Assembly: GCA_905612335.1 (NCBI GenBank)
Contig: CAJQRT010000042.1
Location: 1 to 9,837 of the forward strand
DNA length: 9,837 nucleotides
Source: an uncultured Candidatus Pelagibacter sp.
GTDB lineage: Bacteria > Pseudomonadota > Alphaproteobacteria > Pelagibacterales > Pelagibacteraceae
Direction of reading: 5' to 3'
The stretch's first letter is position 1. The number at the start of each line of letters is the position of its first letter. Below the pieces are notes generated by a model. The model ran no database searches. It worked only from the letters and a program-made list of their open reading frames with translations, and was not told the origin of the DNA. Positions 1 through 6,673 of this stretch are shown piece by piece. The position numbers were made by a program, and so were the translations under genes.

Positions 1-910
1 GATAGTTAAAAAAATAAGCTAAACATACCACCAAAGGAACTAATATTATAAATCTTTTATTTAAAAAATTTTTGAACTGATTGAAAAAATTATCCATAAT
101 TAGTATTGGTGATAAATGGAAAAAAATTATCGAACTAATAATCATTAACTTGTCTGATAGATTAAAACTAAAATTGATGCTTTCATTATTTAAATTTGGG
201 GTTTTTCCTGCTGCTAAAAAATTTACATCTAAAATAAAAATATAATATAAAATTGGTAGTGATGCCAAAAAATTAAATATTAACAAAAAGCCTAATTCTC
301 TAAATTTAACTTTTTTAAAAAAAAAGAAAAAAAAATATACAAAAAAAACTGAAAAATTAGGACTTATATATGATGATACCACGAGTGAAATACAAGTATA
401 CCAAGTGTACTTAAGGTTATTAGTTTTTCTAAATTTTAAAAAAAAATATATTGTTAAAACAAAAAAGATTAAACCTGGGAGCCTACTATCTGGCCAAATT
501 GCTAAAGATCTAAAAGTTGGAGACAAAAAAATAATTAAGGATAGTAGAAAAAGATAATTATTATTAATATTAGTAAATAATAATCTTAGACATTGATAAA
601 AAATTACTATCAATGAAATACAAAGGTGTAAGTGAATAAATCTAATTTGATTGAGATCAAGTCCCAAATCTAAAAACAATGATAAAAATATTAGATATAC
701 TGGTGAGTGTCGGTGTCCATAGCTATCAAAATTTAAAAATGTATGAGTAAAGTTATTTGAGAAGTCTTTTATAGGCTCGCGATTGCTCCCAATCCAATCA
801 CCATAAGATCCATAGTTTAAATTTTCACCAAAAAAAAAACCAATTACTAGTGTTAAATAAAAGAAAAGAAAAAAAGAAACGTTATTAAGCGTTAAAATTT
901 TAAATTTCAC
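1..910 (-). CDS. Multi-pass membrane protein, GT-C glycosyltransferase-like (partial, runs off left edge)
   Basis: I read 303 uninterrupted codons from a GTG at 910 down to the left edge, so the C-terminal end is missing. No in-frame ATG occurs near the start. The GTG is followed by MKFKILTLNN-like residues and a clean hydrophobic segment, and it overlaps the end of the transaldolase gene by 11 bases. About nine or ten hydrophobic helices are visible, at roughly residues 11-28, 68-86, 91-112, 119-137, 144-160, 171-198, 206-228, 254-272 and 287-302. The long loop after helix 1 holds GDW with Asp38 and GHRHSP at 65-70. Many GT-C enzymes, which use polyprenyl-phosphate sugars, have an acidic residue in this first outer loop, and IWPDSRLPG (138-146) followed by a helix also fits. 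The function is inferred only: a glycosyltransferase or related envelope protein. Residues 193-198 are six consecutive Phe. That this is a real gene is much surer than what it does. Confidence 0.72.
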   Translation of the reverse strand, partial: MKFKILTLNNVSFFLFFYLTLVIGFFFGENLNYGSYGDWIGSNREPIKDFSNNFTHTFLNFDSYGHRHSPVYLIFLSLFLDLGLDLNQIRFIHLHLCISLIVIFYQCLRLLFTNINNNYLFLLSLIIFLSPTFRSLAIWPDSRLPGLIFFVLTIYFFLKFRKTNNLKYTWYTCISLVVSSYISPNFSVFFVYFFFFFFKKVKFRELGFLLIFNFLASLPILYYIFILDVNFLAAGKTPNLNNESINFSFNLSDKLMIISSIIFFHLSPILIMDNFFNQFKNFLNKRFIILVPLVVCLAYFFNY

Positions 911-1613
911 TATTATCAATTTTAAATTTAGATTTCTTGCTATCAACTAAAAAGGCTTTAACTGTTTCTTTGGTAAGTTGATCAAATGTTTTTCCAAAAT
1001 TTTCTATTTTTTCAATAGTTGATGGTGGAACTGTAATAATATGACAACCTAATTGTTTTGCTTGTAAATAATTGTAGGGCTCTCTAACACTCGCCCAAAG
1101 TATCTCTACATTTTTAAATTTTTTTGCCATTGCTATGCTTTTTTTAAATTCTGGAACTGGATCTTTGCCAGTGTCACCTGCCCTGCCAGCAAATATTGAA
1201 ATTATAACTTTAGTTTTTTTATTAATTAATTTTAGAATTTTTTCCGTTTGTTTTGAACTATAAATCGCTGTTATATTAAGTTTAATTTCTAAATTATTAA
1301 GTTCTTTAATAATTTTACCCATAAAAATACCTTTAGAATTAGCAACTGGCACTTTTACAAAAACATTCTTACCCCATGTATTAATTTGAAGGGCCTGTTG
1401 TTTCATTGCATTATAATCGTCTGCAAATACTTCTAATGAAACAGGTTTGTTATTACAAATTTTTAATATTTTCTTCGAATAAGATTTATAATCTTTTGCT
1501 CCAGCTTTTCTCATTAAGCTAGGATTAGTCGTAAAACCTTTAACTATTTTTTTCTTATTAAATTTCTTTATTAAATTTAATTCTGCAATGTCACAAAATA
1601 TTTTTGTTTTCAT
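900..1613 (-). CDS. tal: Transaldolase-family protein (small TalC/FSA-like type)
   Basis: This is a 237-residue single-domain TIM-barrel aldolase of the short transaldolase/fructose-6-phosphate aldolase family, which is usually about 215-220 residues. The N-terminal strand FCDIAEL and the motif GFTTNPS (26-32) are typical. VFVKVPV (84-90) places the Schiff-base lysine at Lys87. FAGRAGD (141-147), WASVRE (173-178) and ITVPP (193-197) match later barrel strands. The probable role is moving a three-carbon dihydroxyacetone unit between sugar phosphates in the cytoplasmic pentose phosphate pathway. True transaldolase and aldolase activities cannot be told apart from the sequence alone. The ATG lies five bases after the pntB stop, so the gene is probably co-transcribed with the transhydrogenase genes. 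The 11-base overlap with the next gene continues the string. The C-terminal tail after about residue 222 is Lys-rich and looks variable. Confidence 0.85.
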   Translation of the reverse strand: MKTKIFCDIAELNLIKKFNKKKIVKGFTTNPSLMRKAGAKDYKSYSKKILKICNNKPVSLEVFADDYNAMKQQALQINTWGKNVFVKVPVANSKGIFMGKIIKELNNLEIKLNITAIYSSKQTEKILKLINKKTKVIISIFAGRAGDTGKDPVPEFKKSIAMAKKFKNVEILWASVREPYNYLQAKQLGCHIITVPPSTIEKIENFGKTFDQLTKETVKAFLVDSKKSKFKIDNSEI

Positions 1614-1618
1614 TAATT

Positions 1619-3013
1619 TTAAAGGTTTTTAGTTATGTCTTCAGTCATTTTTTTTGCATCAGCAAATAACATTAGTGTGTTATCTTTATAAAATAATTCA
1701 TTATCAATTCCAGCATATCCAGGGGATAAGCTTCTCTTTACAAATAATACTGATTTACATTTTTCAACATCTAGTACTGGCATTCCATAGATTGGACTTT
1801 GTGGATCTGTTTTTGCAGCTGGATTTGTTACATCATTTGCCCCAATTACAAATGCAACATCTGCATTAGCAAAATTATTATTAATTTCTTCAAGTTCAAA
1901 AACTTCATCATATGGAACATTGGCTTCTGCTAACAATACATTCATATGACCTGGCATTCTTCCTGCAACAGGATGAATTGCATAGGTAACTTTAATATCA
2001 TTTTTCTTTAATGTATCTACCATCTCTCTAAGTGCGTGTTGTGCTTGAGCTACTGCCATACCATAACCTGGAACAATTATAACAGATGATGCATTTTTCA
2101 TTAAGAATGCTGCATCTTCTGCATTACCACTCTTAACTGGTCTTTGCTCTTTATTACCTATTGATGCAGACTGTGCTGTTGCACCAAATCCTCCTAGAAT
2201 TACATTAAAGAACGAACGGTTCATACCTTTACACATTATATAAGACAAGATTGCACCAGAAGATCCAACAAGAGCTCCTGTTATAATTAATGCACTATTT
2301 TCTAAAGTAAAACCAATTCCTGCTGCTGCCCAACCAGAATAAGAGTTTAACATAGAAATTACTACGGGCATATCTGCCCCACCAATAGGAATAATTAATA
2401 AAAATCCTATTAAAAATGAAATTGCTATTAATATCCAAAAAAAGTTAGATGATTGTGATGAGCAAAGTAAATAAGTTAAAACTATAATTGAAATTAATAA
2501 TAAAGCGTTAAGTGGATGCTGTCCCCTAAAAGTTATAGGAGATCCTGACATTATTCCTTGAAGTTTTAAAAAAGCAATTATTGAGCCTGAAAATGTAATG
2601 GCACCAACTGCAGCTCCAATTGACATTTCAATTAAGCTTGCAAGTTTAATGGCTCCAGGTGATCCTAGATTAAATGCTTCTGGATTTAAGAAAGCTGAGA
2701 TTGCAACAAAAACTGCTGACAAACCGACTAAGCTGTGAAAACCTGCCACCAATTCTGGCATTGCCGTCATTGGTATCTTGTAAGCTATGAATGCCCCTAT
2801 AAGTCCACCTACTAATAAAAAAATTAATACATAAATCAGACCAGTAGAAAAACTTCCAACAGATAAAAAAGTAACGGTAATGGCTATCACCATCCCTAAA
2901 ATTCCAAAAAAATTACCTTGTCTTGAAGTTTCTGGTGATGAAAGACCTCTTAATGCTAAGATAAATAAAACTCCTGAAACTAAATAAAATATTGCTGATA
3001 AATTTGCTGACAT
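1619..3013 (-). CDS. pntB: NAD(P) transhydrogenase subunit beta
   Basis: This is the beta subunit of the proton-translocating transhydrogenase, which uses the proton gradient to transfer hydride from NADH to NADP+ and so makes NADPH at the inner membrane. At 464 residues it is full length (the E. coli subunit is about 462). The N-terminal two thirds are hydrophobic helices. GFHSLVGL carries His93, equivalent to the conserved membrane His, and GGADMPVVIS (211-220) and MLNSYSGWAAAG (221-232) are signature segments of the proton channel. The NADP-binding domain III follows, with GYGMAVAQAQ (316-325), HPVAGRMPGHMN (347-358), GANDVTNPAA (391-400) and VKRSLSPGYAG (425-435). The ATG starts two bases after the pntAB stop and has a clear Shine-Dalgarno sequence. 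All key motifs are present, so I expect an active subunit. Confidence 0.97.
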   Translation of the reverse strand: MSANLSAIFYLVSGVLFILALRGLSSPETSRQGNFFGILGMVIAITVTFLSVGSFSTGLIYVLIFLLVGGLIGAFIAYKIPMTAMPELVAGFHSLVGLSAVFVAISAFLNPEAFNLGSPGAIKLASLIEMSIGAAVGAITFSGSIIAFLKLQGIMSGSPITFRGQHPLNALLLISIIVLTYLLCSSQSSNFFWILIAISFLIGFLLIIPIGGADMPVVISMLNSYSGWAAAGIGFTLENSALIITGALVGSSGAILSYIMCKGMNRSFFNVILGGFGATAQSASIGNKEQRPVKSGNAEDAAFLMKNASSVIIVPGYGMAVAQAQHALREMVDTLKKNDIKVTYAIHPVAGRMPGHMNVLLAEANVPYDEVFELEEINNNFANADVAFVIGANDVTNPAAKTDPQSPIYGMPVLDVEKCKSVLFVKRSLSPGYAGIDNELFYKDNTLMLFADAKKMTEDITKNL

Positions 3014-3015
3014 AA

Positions 3016-3324
3016 TTATTTATCCTTCCTCTTCTTTTTGTACATTTGAAGCATTCTTTGAGTGACTAAAAATCCTCCAAATATATTAATGGCAGCAAGA
3101 GATATTGCTAAAAAACCAAGAATATTAGAGATTGTAAAAACATTGTCTGTACTTCCTGCTAAACCTGCAATTATAGCACCAACAATAATTACTGATGATA
3201 TTGCATTAGTAACTGACATTAATGGTGTGTGCAAAGATGGAGTCACACTCCACACAACATAATAACCGATAAAAATTGATAAAATGAATATGCTTAATCT
3301 AAATATAAAAGGGTCTATTTCCAT
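3016..3324 (-). CDS. pntAB: NAD(P) transhydrogenase subunit alpha part 2 (membrane part)
   Basis: This 102-residue membrane protein is the detached C-terminal part of the alpha subunit, as in Rhodospirillum-type three-gene transhydrogenases. In E. coli it is fused to PntAA. It contributes transmembrane helices to the proton channel together with PntB. Hydrophobic helices lie near residues 8-26, 42-58 and 65-84. Family signatures are SVTPSLHTPLMSVTNAISS (26-44) and INIFGGFLVTQRML (79-92), followed by a short basic tail. It is shorter than many alphaproteobacterial versions because the N-terminal extension is brief. The ATG lies four bases after the pntAA stop, and the stop lies two bases before the pntB start, so the three genes form one transcription unit. 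Confidence 0.95.
   Translation of the reverse strand: MEIDPFIFRLSIFILSIFIGYYVVWSVTPSLHTPLMSVTNAISSVIIVGAIIAGLAGSTDNVFTISNILGFLAISLAAINIFGGFLVTQRMLQMYKKKRKDK
3023..3030 (-). promoter_or_regulatory. Strong Shine-Dalgarno site for pntB
   Basis: The coding strand reads AGGAAGGA at this place, nine bases before the pntB ATG at 3013 and inside the last codons of pntAB. It is an unusually good ribosome binding site for this window, where most genes start after A/T-only leaders or by stop-start overlap. It supports the chosen pntB start and suggests that pntB is translated independently of pntAB. Confidence 0.7.
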
Positions 3325-3328
3325 AAAT

Positions 3329-4417
3329 CTATTTAATTAATGTTTTATTAATTATCTCGTCTTCTAAATTAATATTAATTTTTTTATTTTCATTATCATA
3401 TAAATTTAACACAAAATTATATACATTTTTTGAATAAAGATTTGAAGCCGAGACAGGAAGTTTATTAAGGATATTTGTTTCACCCATAATCTTTACACCA
3501 TTTTTAGTTACGATTTTATCAACCTCGGTAAACTCTGAGTTACCACCTTGGATTGCTGCCAAATCATAAATAACAGAGCCTGATTGCATACCATCAATCA
3601 TGTAGCCTTTAATGATTAATGGAGCTTTTTTGCCTGGAATTAAAGCAGTACATATTACAATATCAATTTTCTTTAAAGTTTCAGCTAGAAGATCTTCTTG
3701 TTTTTTCTTAAATTCTTCAGATGCTTCTTTTGCATAGCCACCTTCTGTTTCAAGATTTTCAGACCCTTCAACAGTTAAAAATTTTCCCCCTAAGCTTTCA
3801 ACTTGTTCTTTTGAAGCCATTCTTACATCTGTGGCAAATACAATAGCACCCATTCTTTTTGCGGTTGCAATTGCTTGAAGGCCCGCCACACCTGCACCAA
3901 CCACCAACACTTTTGCTGCTGGAATTGTGCCAGCTGCAGTCATCATCATTGGTATAGCTTTTTCAAAATTTGCAAATGACTCTAATACTGCTTTGTAACC
4001 AGCAAGATTGGCTTGTGAAGAAAGAATATCCATTGATTGAGCTCTGGTTATTCGGGGAAGCATCTCTAAAGAAAAAATATTAATATTTTTTTTAGATAAA
4101 TTTTCTATTTTTTCTTTATTTGTAAAAGGGTTAAGTACACCAACAAGTGTTTGGTTTTCTTTTAAATGTGAAAGATTTTCATCAGATAATAAGCCTAACT
4201 GAATAATGATATCTGCATTTTTTAAAATTTCAGTTTCATTATTTGAAATCTCAACTCCTAATATTTTATAATCATTGTCTTTAAATCCTAGATGCTCACC
4301 ATATTTTTCAACTAAAGAAATTTCAAAACCAAGAGCTATGTACTTTTTTGCAATCTCAGGAGTTATTGCTATTCTTTTCTCAATATTTTTATTTTCTAGA
4401 ATTGAAACGATTCTCAT
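3329..4417 (-). CDS. pntAA: NAD(P) transhydrogenase subunit alpha part 1 (NAD-binding)
   Basis: This is the cytoplasmic NAD(H)-binding domain I of the proton-translocating transhydrogenase, 362 residues long, with the alanine dehydrogenase/PNT fold. The RQD loop is intact in PRITRAQSMDILSSQAN (121-137). Arg122, Gln127, Asp130 and Ser133 match the catalytic residues known from Rhodospirillum rubrum. GAGVAGLQA (174-182) is the Rossmann dinucleotide loop, and ATD with Asp197 is the acidic residue expected to bind the NAD ribose. The region TALIPGKKAP (257-266) is also typical. The protein ends soon after this soluble domain because the membrane part is encoded separately by pntAB. The start ATG lies nine bases after the stop of the subunit IV-like peptide. 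No promoter is visible just upstream, so transcription probably comes from further up the string. Confidence 0.97.
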   Translation of the reverse strand: MRIVSILENKNIEKRIAITPEIAKKYIALGFEISLVEKYGEHLGFKDNDYKILGVEISNNETEILKNADIIIQLGLLSDENLSHLKENQTLVGVLNPFTNKEKIENLSKKNINIFSLEMLPRITRAQSMDILSSQANLAGYKAVLESFANFEKAIPMMMTAAGTIPAAKVLVVGAGVAGLQAIATAKRMGAIVFATDVRMASKEQVESLGGKFLTVEGSENLETEGGYAKEASEEFKKKQEDLLAETLKKIDIVICTALIPGKKAPLIIKGYMIDGMQSGSVIYDLAAIQGGNSEFTEVDKIVTKNGVKIMGETNILNKLPVSASNLYSKNVYNFVLNLYDNENKKININLEDEIINKTLIK

Positions 4418-4426
4418 AAGAGAACT

Positions 4427-4537
4427 CTACAGCAAGAATATTGCCATTAAAACTAAAACACCTATAACAGCGACAGTTCCCCACAATACAAATTTTGTAA
4501 AATTATTCCAAGTATCCTTATGGTTTTCATTATCCAT
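4427..4537 (-). CDS. Small membrane peptide, aa3-type cytochrome c oxidase subunit IV-like
   Basis: This 36-residue gene reads MDNENHKDTWNNFTKF, followed by a single transmembrane helix (about residues 17-36) ending in MAIFLL. The polar, His-containing N-terminus, the Trp-x-x-Phe-x-x-Phe turn and the short C-terminal helix resemble the bacterial aa3-type cytochrome c oxidase subunit IV family. This one-helix peptide packs against the oxidase core, and its role there is thought to be minor. From memory, genes of this family often sit beside pntAA in alphaproteobacteria, which strengthens the call. The start lies five bases after the rpmJ stop and the TAG lies nine bases before pntAA. It falls below most gene-calling length limits. 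The family assignment rests on pattern and context, while the existence of the gene is well supported by its exact fit between its neighbours. Confidence 0.72.
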   Translation of the reverse strand: MDNENHKDTWNNFTKFVLWGTVAVIGVLVLMAIFLL

Positions 4538-4542
4538 AAAAA

Positions 4543-4668
4543 TTACTTTTGTCTTGCTTTAAACTTTGGGTTTGTTTTATTAATTATATAGACCCTACCT
4601 CTTCTTCTAACTAATTTAGAATTAAGGTCTCTTTTTTTTAATGATTTTAACGAACTTTTAATTTTCAT
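4543..4668 (-). CDS. rpmJ: 50S ribosomal protein L36
   Basis: This encodes a 41-residue basic protein that begins [14 protein letters not shown], continues with [18 protein letters not shown] (20-37 approximately) and ends in KARQK. It is the cysteine-free form of L36, which lacks the zinc-binding cysteines of the shorter form and is usual in proteobacteria. L36 binds 23S rRNA late in assembly of the large subunit. The ATG lies only 12 bases beyond the 3' end of the 5S rRNA gene. Those 12 bases are A/T only and contain neither a terminator hairpin nor a Shine-Dalgarno sequence. The gene is therefore probably expressed from the 5S transcript or a closely linked start. Recognition of the protein is secure. 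Confidence 0.95.
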   Translation of the reverse strand: MKIKSSLKSLKKRDLNSKLVRRRGRVYIINKTNPKFKARQK

Positions 4669-4680
4669 AATTTTTTTATA

Positions 4681-4794
4681 GCCGGCAATGTCCTACTCTT
4701 CCGTGTCTTAAGACAAAGTACCATTGGCGCTGAAGGGCTTGACTTCCGAGTTCGGAATGGGATCGGGTATTACCCCTTCGCAATAATCACCGGC
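4681..4794 (-). rRNA. rrf: 5S ribosomal RNA
   Basis: The minus strand reads as a complete 114-base 5S rRNA. The ends are set by the terminal helix, where GCCGG at 4794-4790 pairs with CCGGC at 4685-4681, followed by two G-U type pairs. Internal hallmarks are ACCCGATCCCATTCCGAACT, CTCGGAAGT, CGCCAATGGTACT, GTCTTAAGAC and GGAAGAGTAGG, all as in alphaproteobacterial 5S rRNA. No 23S or tRNA gene lies upstream. The preceding DNA is a sugar epimerase gene only 53 bases away, so this 5S is detached from the rest of the rRNA operon, as known for SAR11 genomes. rpmJ follows 12 bases downstream. Confidence 0.97.
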
Positions 4795-4800
4795 GAGAGT

Positions 4801-4828
4801 GTTATACCTAAATTAAATACATTGTAAA
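4801..4828 (-). promoter_or_regulatory. Promoter of the solitary 5S rRNA gene
   Basis: On the minus strand a -35-like TTTACA (4828-4823) and a -10-like TATAAC (4806-4801) are separated by 16 bases. The -10 box ends six bases before the 5' end of the 5S rRNA, so the expected start point falls at or next to the mature 5' end. This is the only gap of more than 15 bases in the whole window, which fits a dedicated promoter for a 5S gene that has lost its 23S neighbour. The box assignment is by eye, and other A/T hexamers nearby could serve instead. Confidence 0.6.
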
Positions 4829-4847
4829 CAAAGAATTCTATTAATAT

Positions 4848-5729
4848 TTAAGAGTTTTTAACAACATTTTCAACATAATCTTTTAAATCAATTGTTCCAA
4901 ACATTTTATGAACTTTATTTGACAAATTCATACTCGATAAAGCTGAAGCATACCTTTCACCCTCTCTCGGCCGAAGAAACTTAATTTTGGTATTAAACAA
5001 TTTTGCTACTTCAATAATTGTATAACTCTTTCTATTAGATATGCTGTAGTGCTTGGACTTATTTTTTTTCCATGCGTAATAACATGCTTCAATTGTATCA
5101 TTAATGTGTGTGAATCTTCTTGATTGTGAACCTGGTTTGACAATTGTTAATGGTATTTTCTTTTTAAACTGATCTTCAAATATTCCTATTACAGTAGACA
5201 TTGGACCTGTTTTTATTTGTCCTGGTCCATAAACATTATAAAAATAAACTATTTCAAATTTAAAATTAAACCATTTTTTCAAATTTTCTAATAATTCTAA
5301 ATTTTTTGCTTTAGTAAATGCGTATGGAGATAAGTTTTTATCTTTTCCTTTATTTCCAATGCTTGCCGATGTTGCTGAATATATAAGTTTTATTTTATTT
5401 GATAGACAAAAGTTAAATACTTCATGTGAACCAATTGTATTAGAATTAATACACTCATTCATTTTTAAAAAGCTTTGATATATTCTGGAAAACTCCCCAA
5501 AATGAAAAACAGTTTTTATTTTATTTATTTTTTTTTTTAATACTCTGTTAATATTTTTTGTGTTCTCTTTAATATAAGTAACTCTTTGATCTTTTAAATG
5601 ATTTATTTTTTTGCCAGTAGAATAGTTATCTATGCTGATAATTTTGAATTTTGTTTTTTTTAATAATAATGAAATTAAATTAGATCCAACAAAACCAGCG
5701 CCACCAGTTACAATAATAATATTTTTCAT
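4848..5729 (-). CDS. NAD-dependent sugar epimerase/dehydratase (GalE-like SDR)
   Basis: This is a 293-residue extended short-chain dehydrogenase. The NAD-binding loop is TGGAGFVGS (8-16), with Asp34 after the second strand. The catalytic Tyr-x-x-x-Lys is YAFTK (Tyr136, Lys140). YSATSAS (117-123) places Thr120 where GalE has its catalytic Ser. NVYGPG (165-170) and SRRFTHIND (203-211) are typical of UDP- or NDP-hexose epimerases and decarboxylases. It is shorter than E. coli GalE (about 338). The substrate is not readable from sequence, and a UDP-sugar 4-epimerase or a related NDP-sugar enzyme are the main options. Its ATG shares one base with the fcl stop (TAATG), so it is coupled to the GDP-fucose genes. 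It is the last gene of the glycan cassette before the 5S gene, and I saw no terminator hairpin after its stop. Confidence 0.85.
   Translation of the reverse strand: MKNIIIVTGGAGFVGSNLISLLLKKTKFKIISIDNYSTGKKINHLKDQRVTYIKENTKNINRVLKKKINKIKTVFHFGEFSRIYQSFLKMNECINSNTIGSHEVFNFCLSNKIKLIYSATSASIGNKGKDKNLSPYAFTKAKNLELLENLKKWFNFKFEIVYFYNVYGPGQIKTGPMSTVIGIFEDQFKKKIPLTIVKPGSQSRRFTHINDTIEACYYAWKKNKSKHYSISNRKSYTIIEVAKLFNTKIKFLRPREGERYASALSSMNLSNKVHKMFGTIDLKDYVENVVKNS
5528..5538 (-). repeat. 11-base coding A-tract in the epimerase gene
   Basis: This is a run of 11 A on the coding strand (T on the plus strand) that encodes Leu-Lys-Lys-Lys-Ile near residue 65. The frame is intact here. Gain or loss of one base would truncate the epimerase early, before its catalytic Tyr136. 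Confidence 0.85.
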
Positions 5730-6673
5730 TATTTTTGTTTGTTCTCTTTTTTATATGATTGATAGGTAGTTAATATAGCATTTTTAAGACTAATTTTGTA
5801 TTTCCACCCAAGCTTTTTTGCCAGGGATACGTCCATAACTTTTCTTTTAATTCCATTAGGTTTTGATAAATCATATTTAATGATAATTTTTTTTTTAGCT
5901 AAAATAATTTTTGATATCAATTTTGCATAATATTCGATTGTGTAGTCTTTACCGGTTCCAATATTAATAAGAGTTGGTTTTTTTTTTTTATTCATAAAAT
6001 AAACACATGCGTTTGCAATATCATCAACATGAATAACCTCTCTTTTTGCTTTTCCATTACCCCATAAAATTAGTGTATTTTTCTTACTATCTTTCAATTT
6101 ATCAACTTTTTTAATAAGAGCTGGGAGAAAATGTGAATTTAACCCATCATAACTGTCGTTAGGGCCAAAAGTATTTGTTGGCATTAAACATTTATAATTA
6201 GTTTTATACTGCACATTATAACTTTCACACATCTTTATACCGGCTATTTTTGCTATAGCATAAGCATCATTTGTTGGTTCCAGTTCACCAGTTAATAAAT
6301 AACTTTCTTTTATAGGTTGTTTACATTTTTTTGGATAAATACAACTAGAACCAAGAAATATTAAGTTTTTAACTCCGGATAAATAGGCACCATTTATAAC
6401 GTTAGATTGGATTGCAAGATTTTCATATAAATAATCTGCTTTATATCTATTATTTGAATATATTCCGCCTACCTTTGCAGCTGCTAAAAAGATGAAGTCT
6501 AATTTTTTTTTTTTTAAAAATTTAAGGACATCTAATTGTTTAGTTAAATCTAATTTTTTTCTATTAGCTACTATAATATTTTTATAACCATTTCTTTTAA
6601 GTTGCCTTACGATTGCACTTCCAACTAATCCATTGTGTCCAGCTACATAAATTTTAGAACTTAAGTTAATCAC
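5729..6673 (-). CDS. fcl: GDP-L-fucose synthase
   Basis: This 314-residue SDR is the 3,5-epimerase/4-reductase that converts GDP-4-keto-6-deoxy-D-mannose to GDP-L-fucose with NADPH. Motifs are GHNGLVGSA (12-20), AAAKVGGI (64-71), LGSSCIYP (107-114), YAIAK (138-142), [10 protein letters not shown] (164-173), [10 protein letters not shown] (180-189) and REVIHVDD (211-218). Ser109, Cys111, Tyr138, Lys142 and His181 align with the catalytic Ser107, Cys109, Tyr136, Lys140 and His179 of the E. coli enzyme at a constant offset of two. The start is a GTG at 6673 that overlaps the gmd stop as GTGA, and no ATG is available nearby. Position 213 is Val where Phe is usual, a mild change. Together with gmd it forms a complete two-step pathway from GDP-mannose. 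Confidence 0.95.
   Translation of the reverse strand: MINLSSKIYVAGHNGLVGSAIVRQLKRNGYKNIIVANRKKLDLTKQLDVLKFLKKKKLDFIFLAAAKVGGIYSNNRYKADYLYENLAIQSNVINGAYLSGVKNLIFLGSSCIYPKKCKQPIKESYLLTGELEPTNDAYAIAKIAGIKMCESYNVQYKTNYKCLMPTNTFGPNDSYDGLNSHFLPALIKKVDKLKDSKKNTLILWGNGKAKREVIHVDDIANACVYFMNKKKKPTLINIGTGKDYTIEYYAKLISKIILAKKKIIIKYDLSKPNGIKRKVMDVSLAKKLGWKYKISLKNAILTTYQSYKKENKQK
5978..5989 (-). repeat. 12-base coding A-tract in fcl
   Basis: The coding strand has 12 consecutive A, encoding four Lys in NKKKKP just before the C-terminal domain (about residues 229-232). The run is in frame as read. Confidence 0.85.
6503..6515 (-). repeat. 13-base coding A-tract in fcl
   Basis: This is the longest homopolymer I noted in the window: 13 consecutive A on the coding strand, encoding Leu-Lys-Lys-Lys-Lys around residues 53-57. 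It is in frame as read. A one-base slip here would remove all catalytic residues of GDP-fucose synthase. Confidence 0.85.

Noticed and set aside
1654..1869. Plus-strand open frame of 71 codons
   Set aside because: It is antisense to the conserved NADP-binding domain of pntB, with no recognisable protein motif and a His/Leu/Gln-rich antisense composition.
3062..3262. Plus-strand open frame of 66 codons
   Set aside because: It lies wholly antisense to pntAB, whose protein is clearly recognised.
4275..4562. Plus-strand open frame of 95 codons
   Set aside because: It is antisense to pntAA, the subunit IV-like peptide and rpmJ, all of which are supported on the minus strand.
4543..4575. Possible frameshift near the end of rpmJ
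   Set aside because: A careful re-read of the A-run gives the normal ending FKARQK and a stop, so the gene is intact.
4832..4839. Palindrome AGAATTCT between the epimerase and the 5S promoter
   Set aside because: It is only eight bases, without a loop or a T-run, so it is neither a terminator nor a convincing operator. It is expected by chance in A+T-rich DNA.
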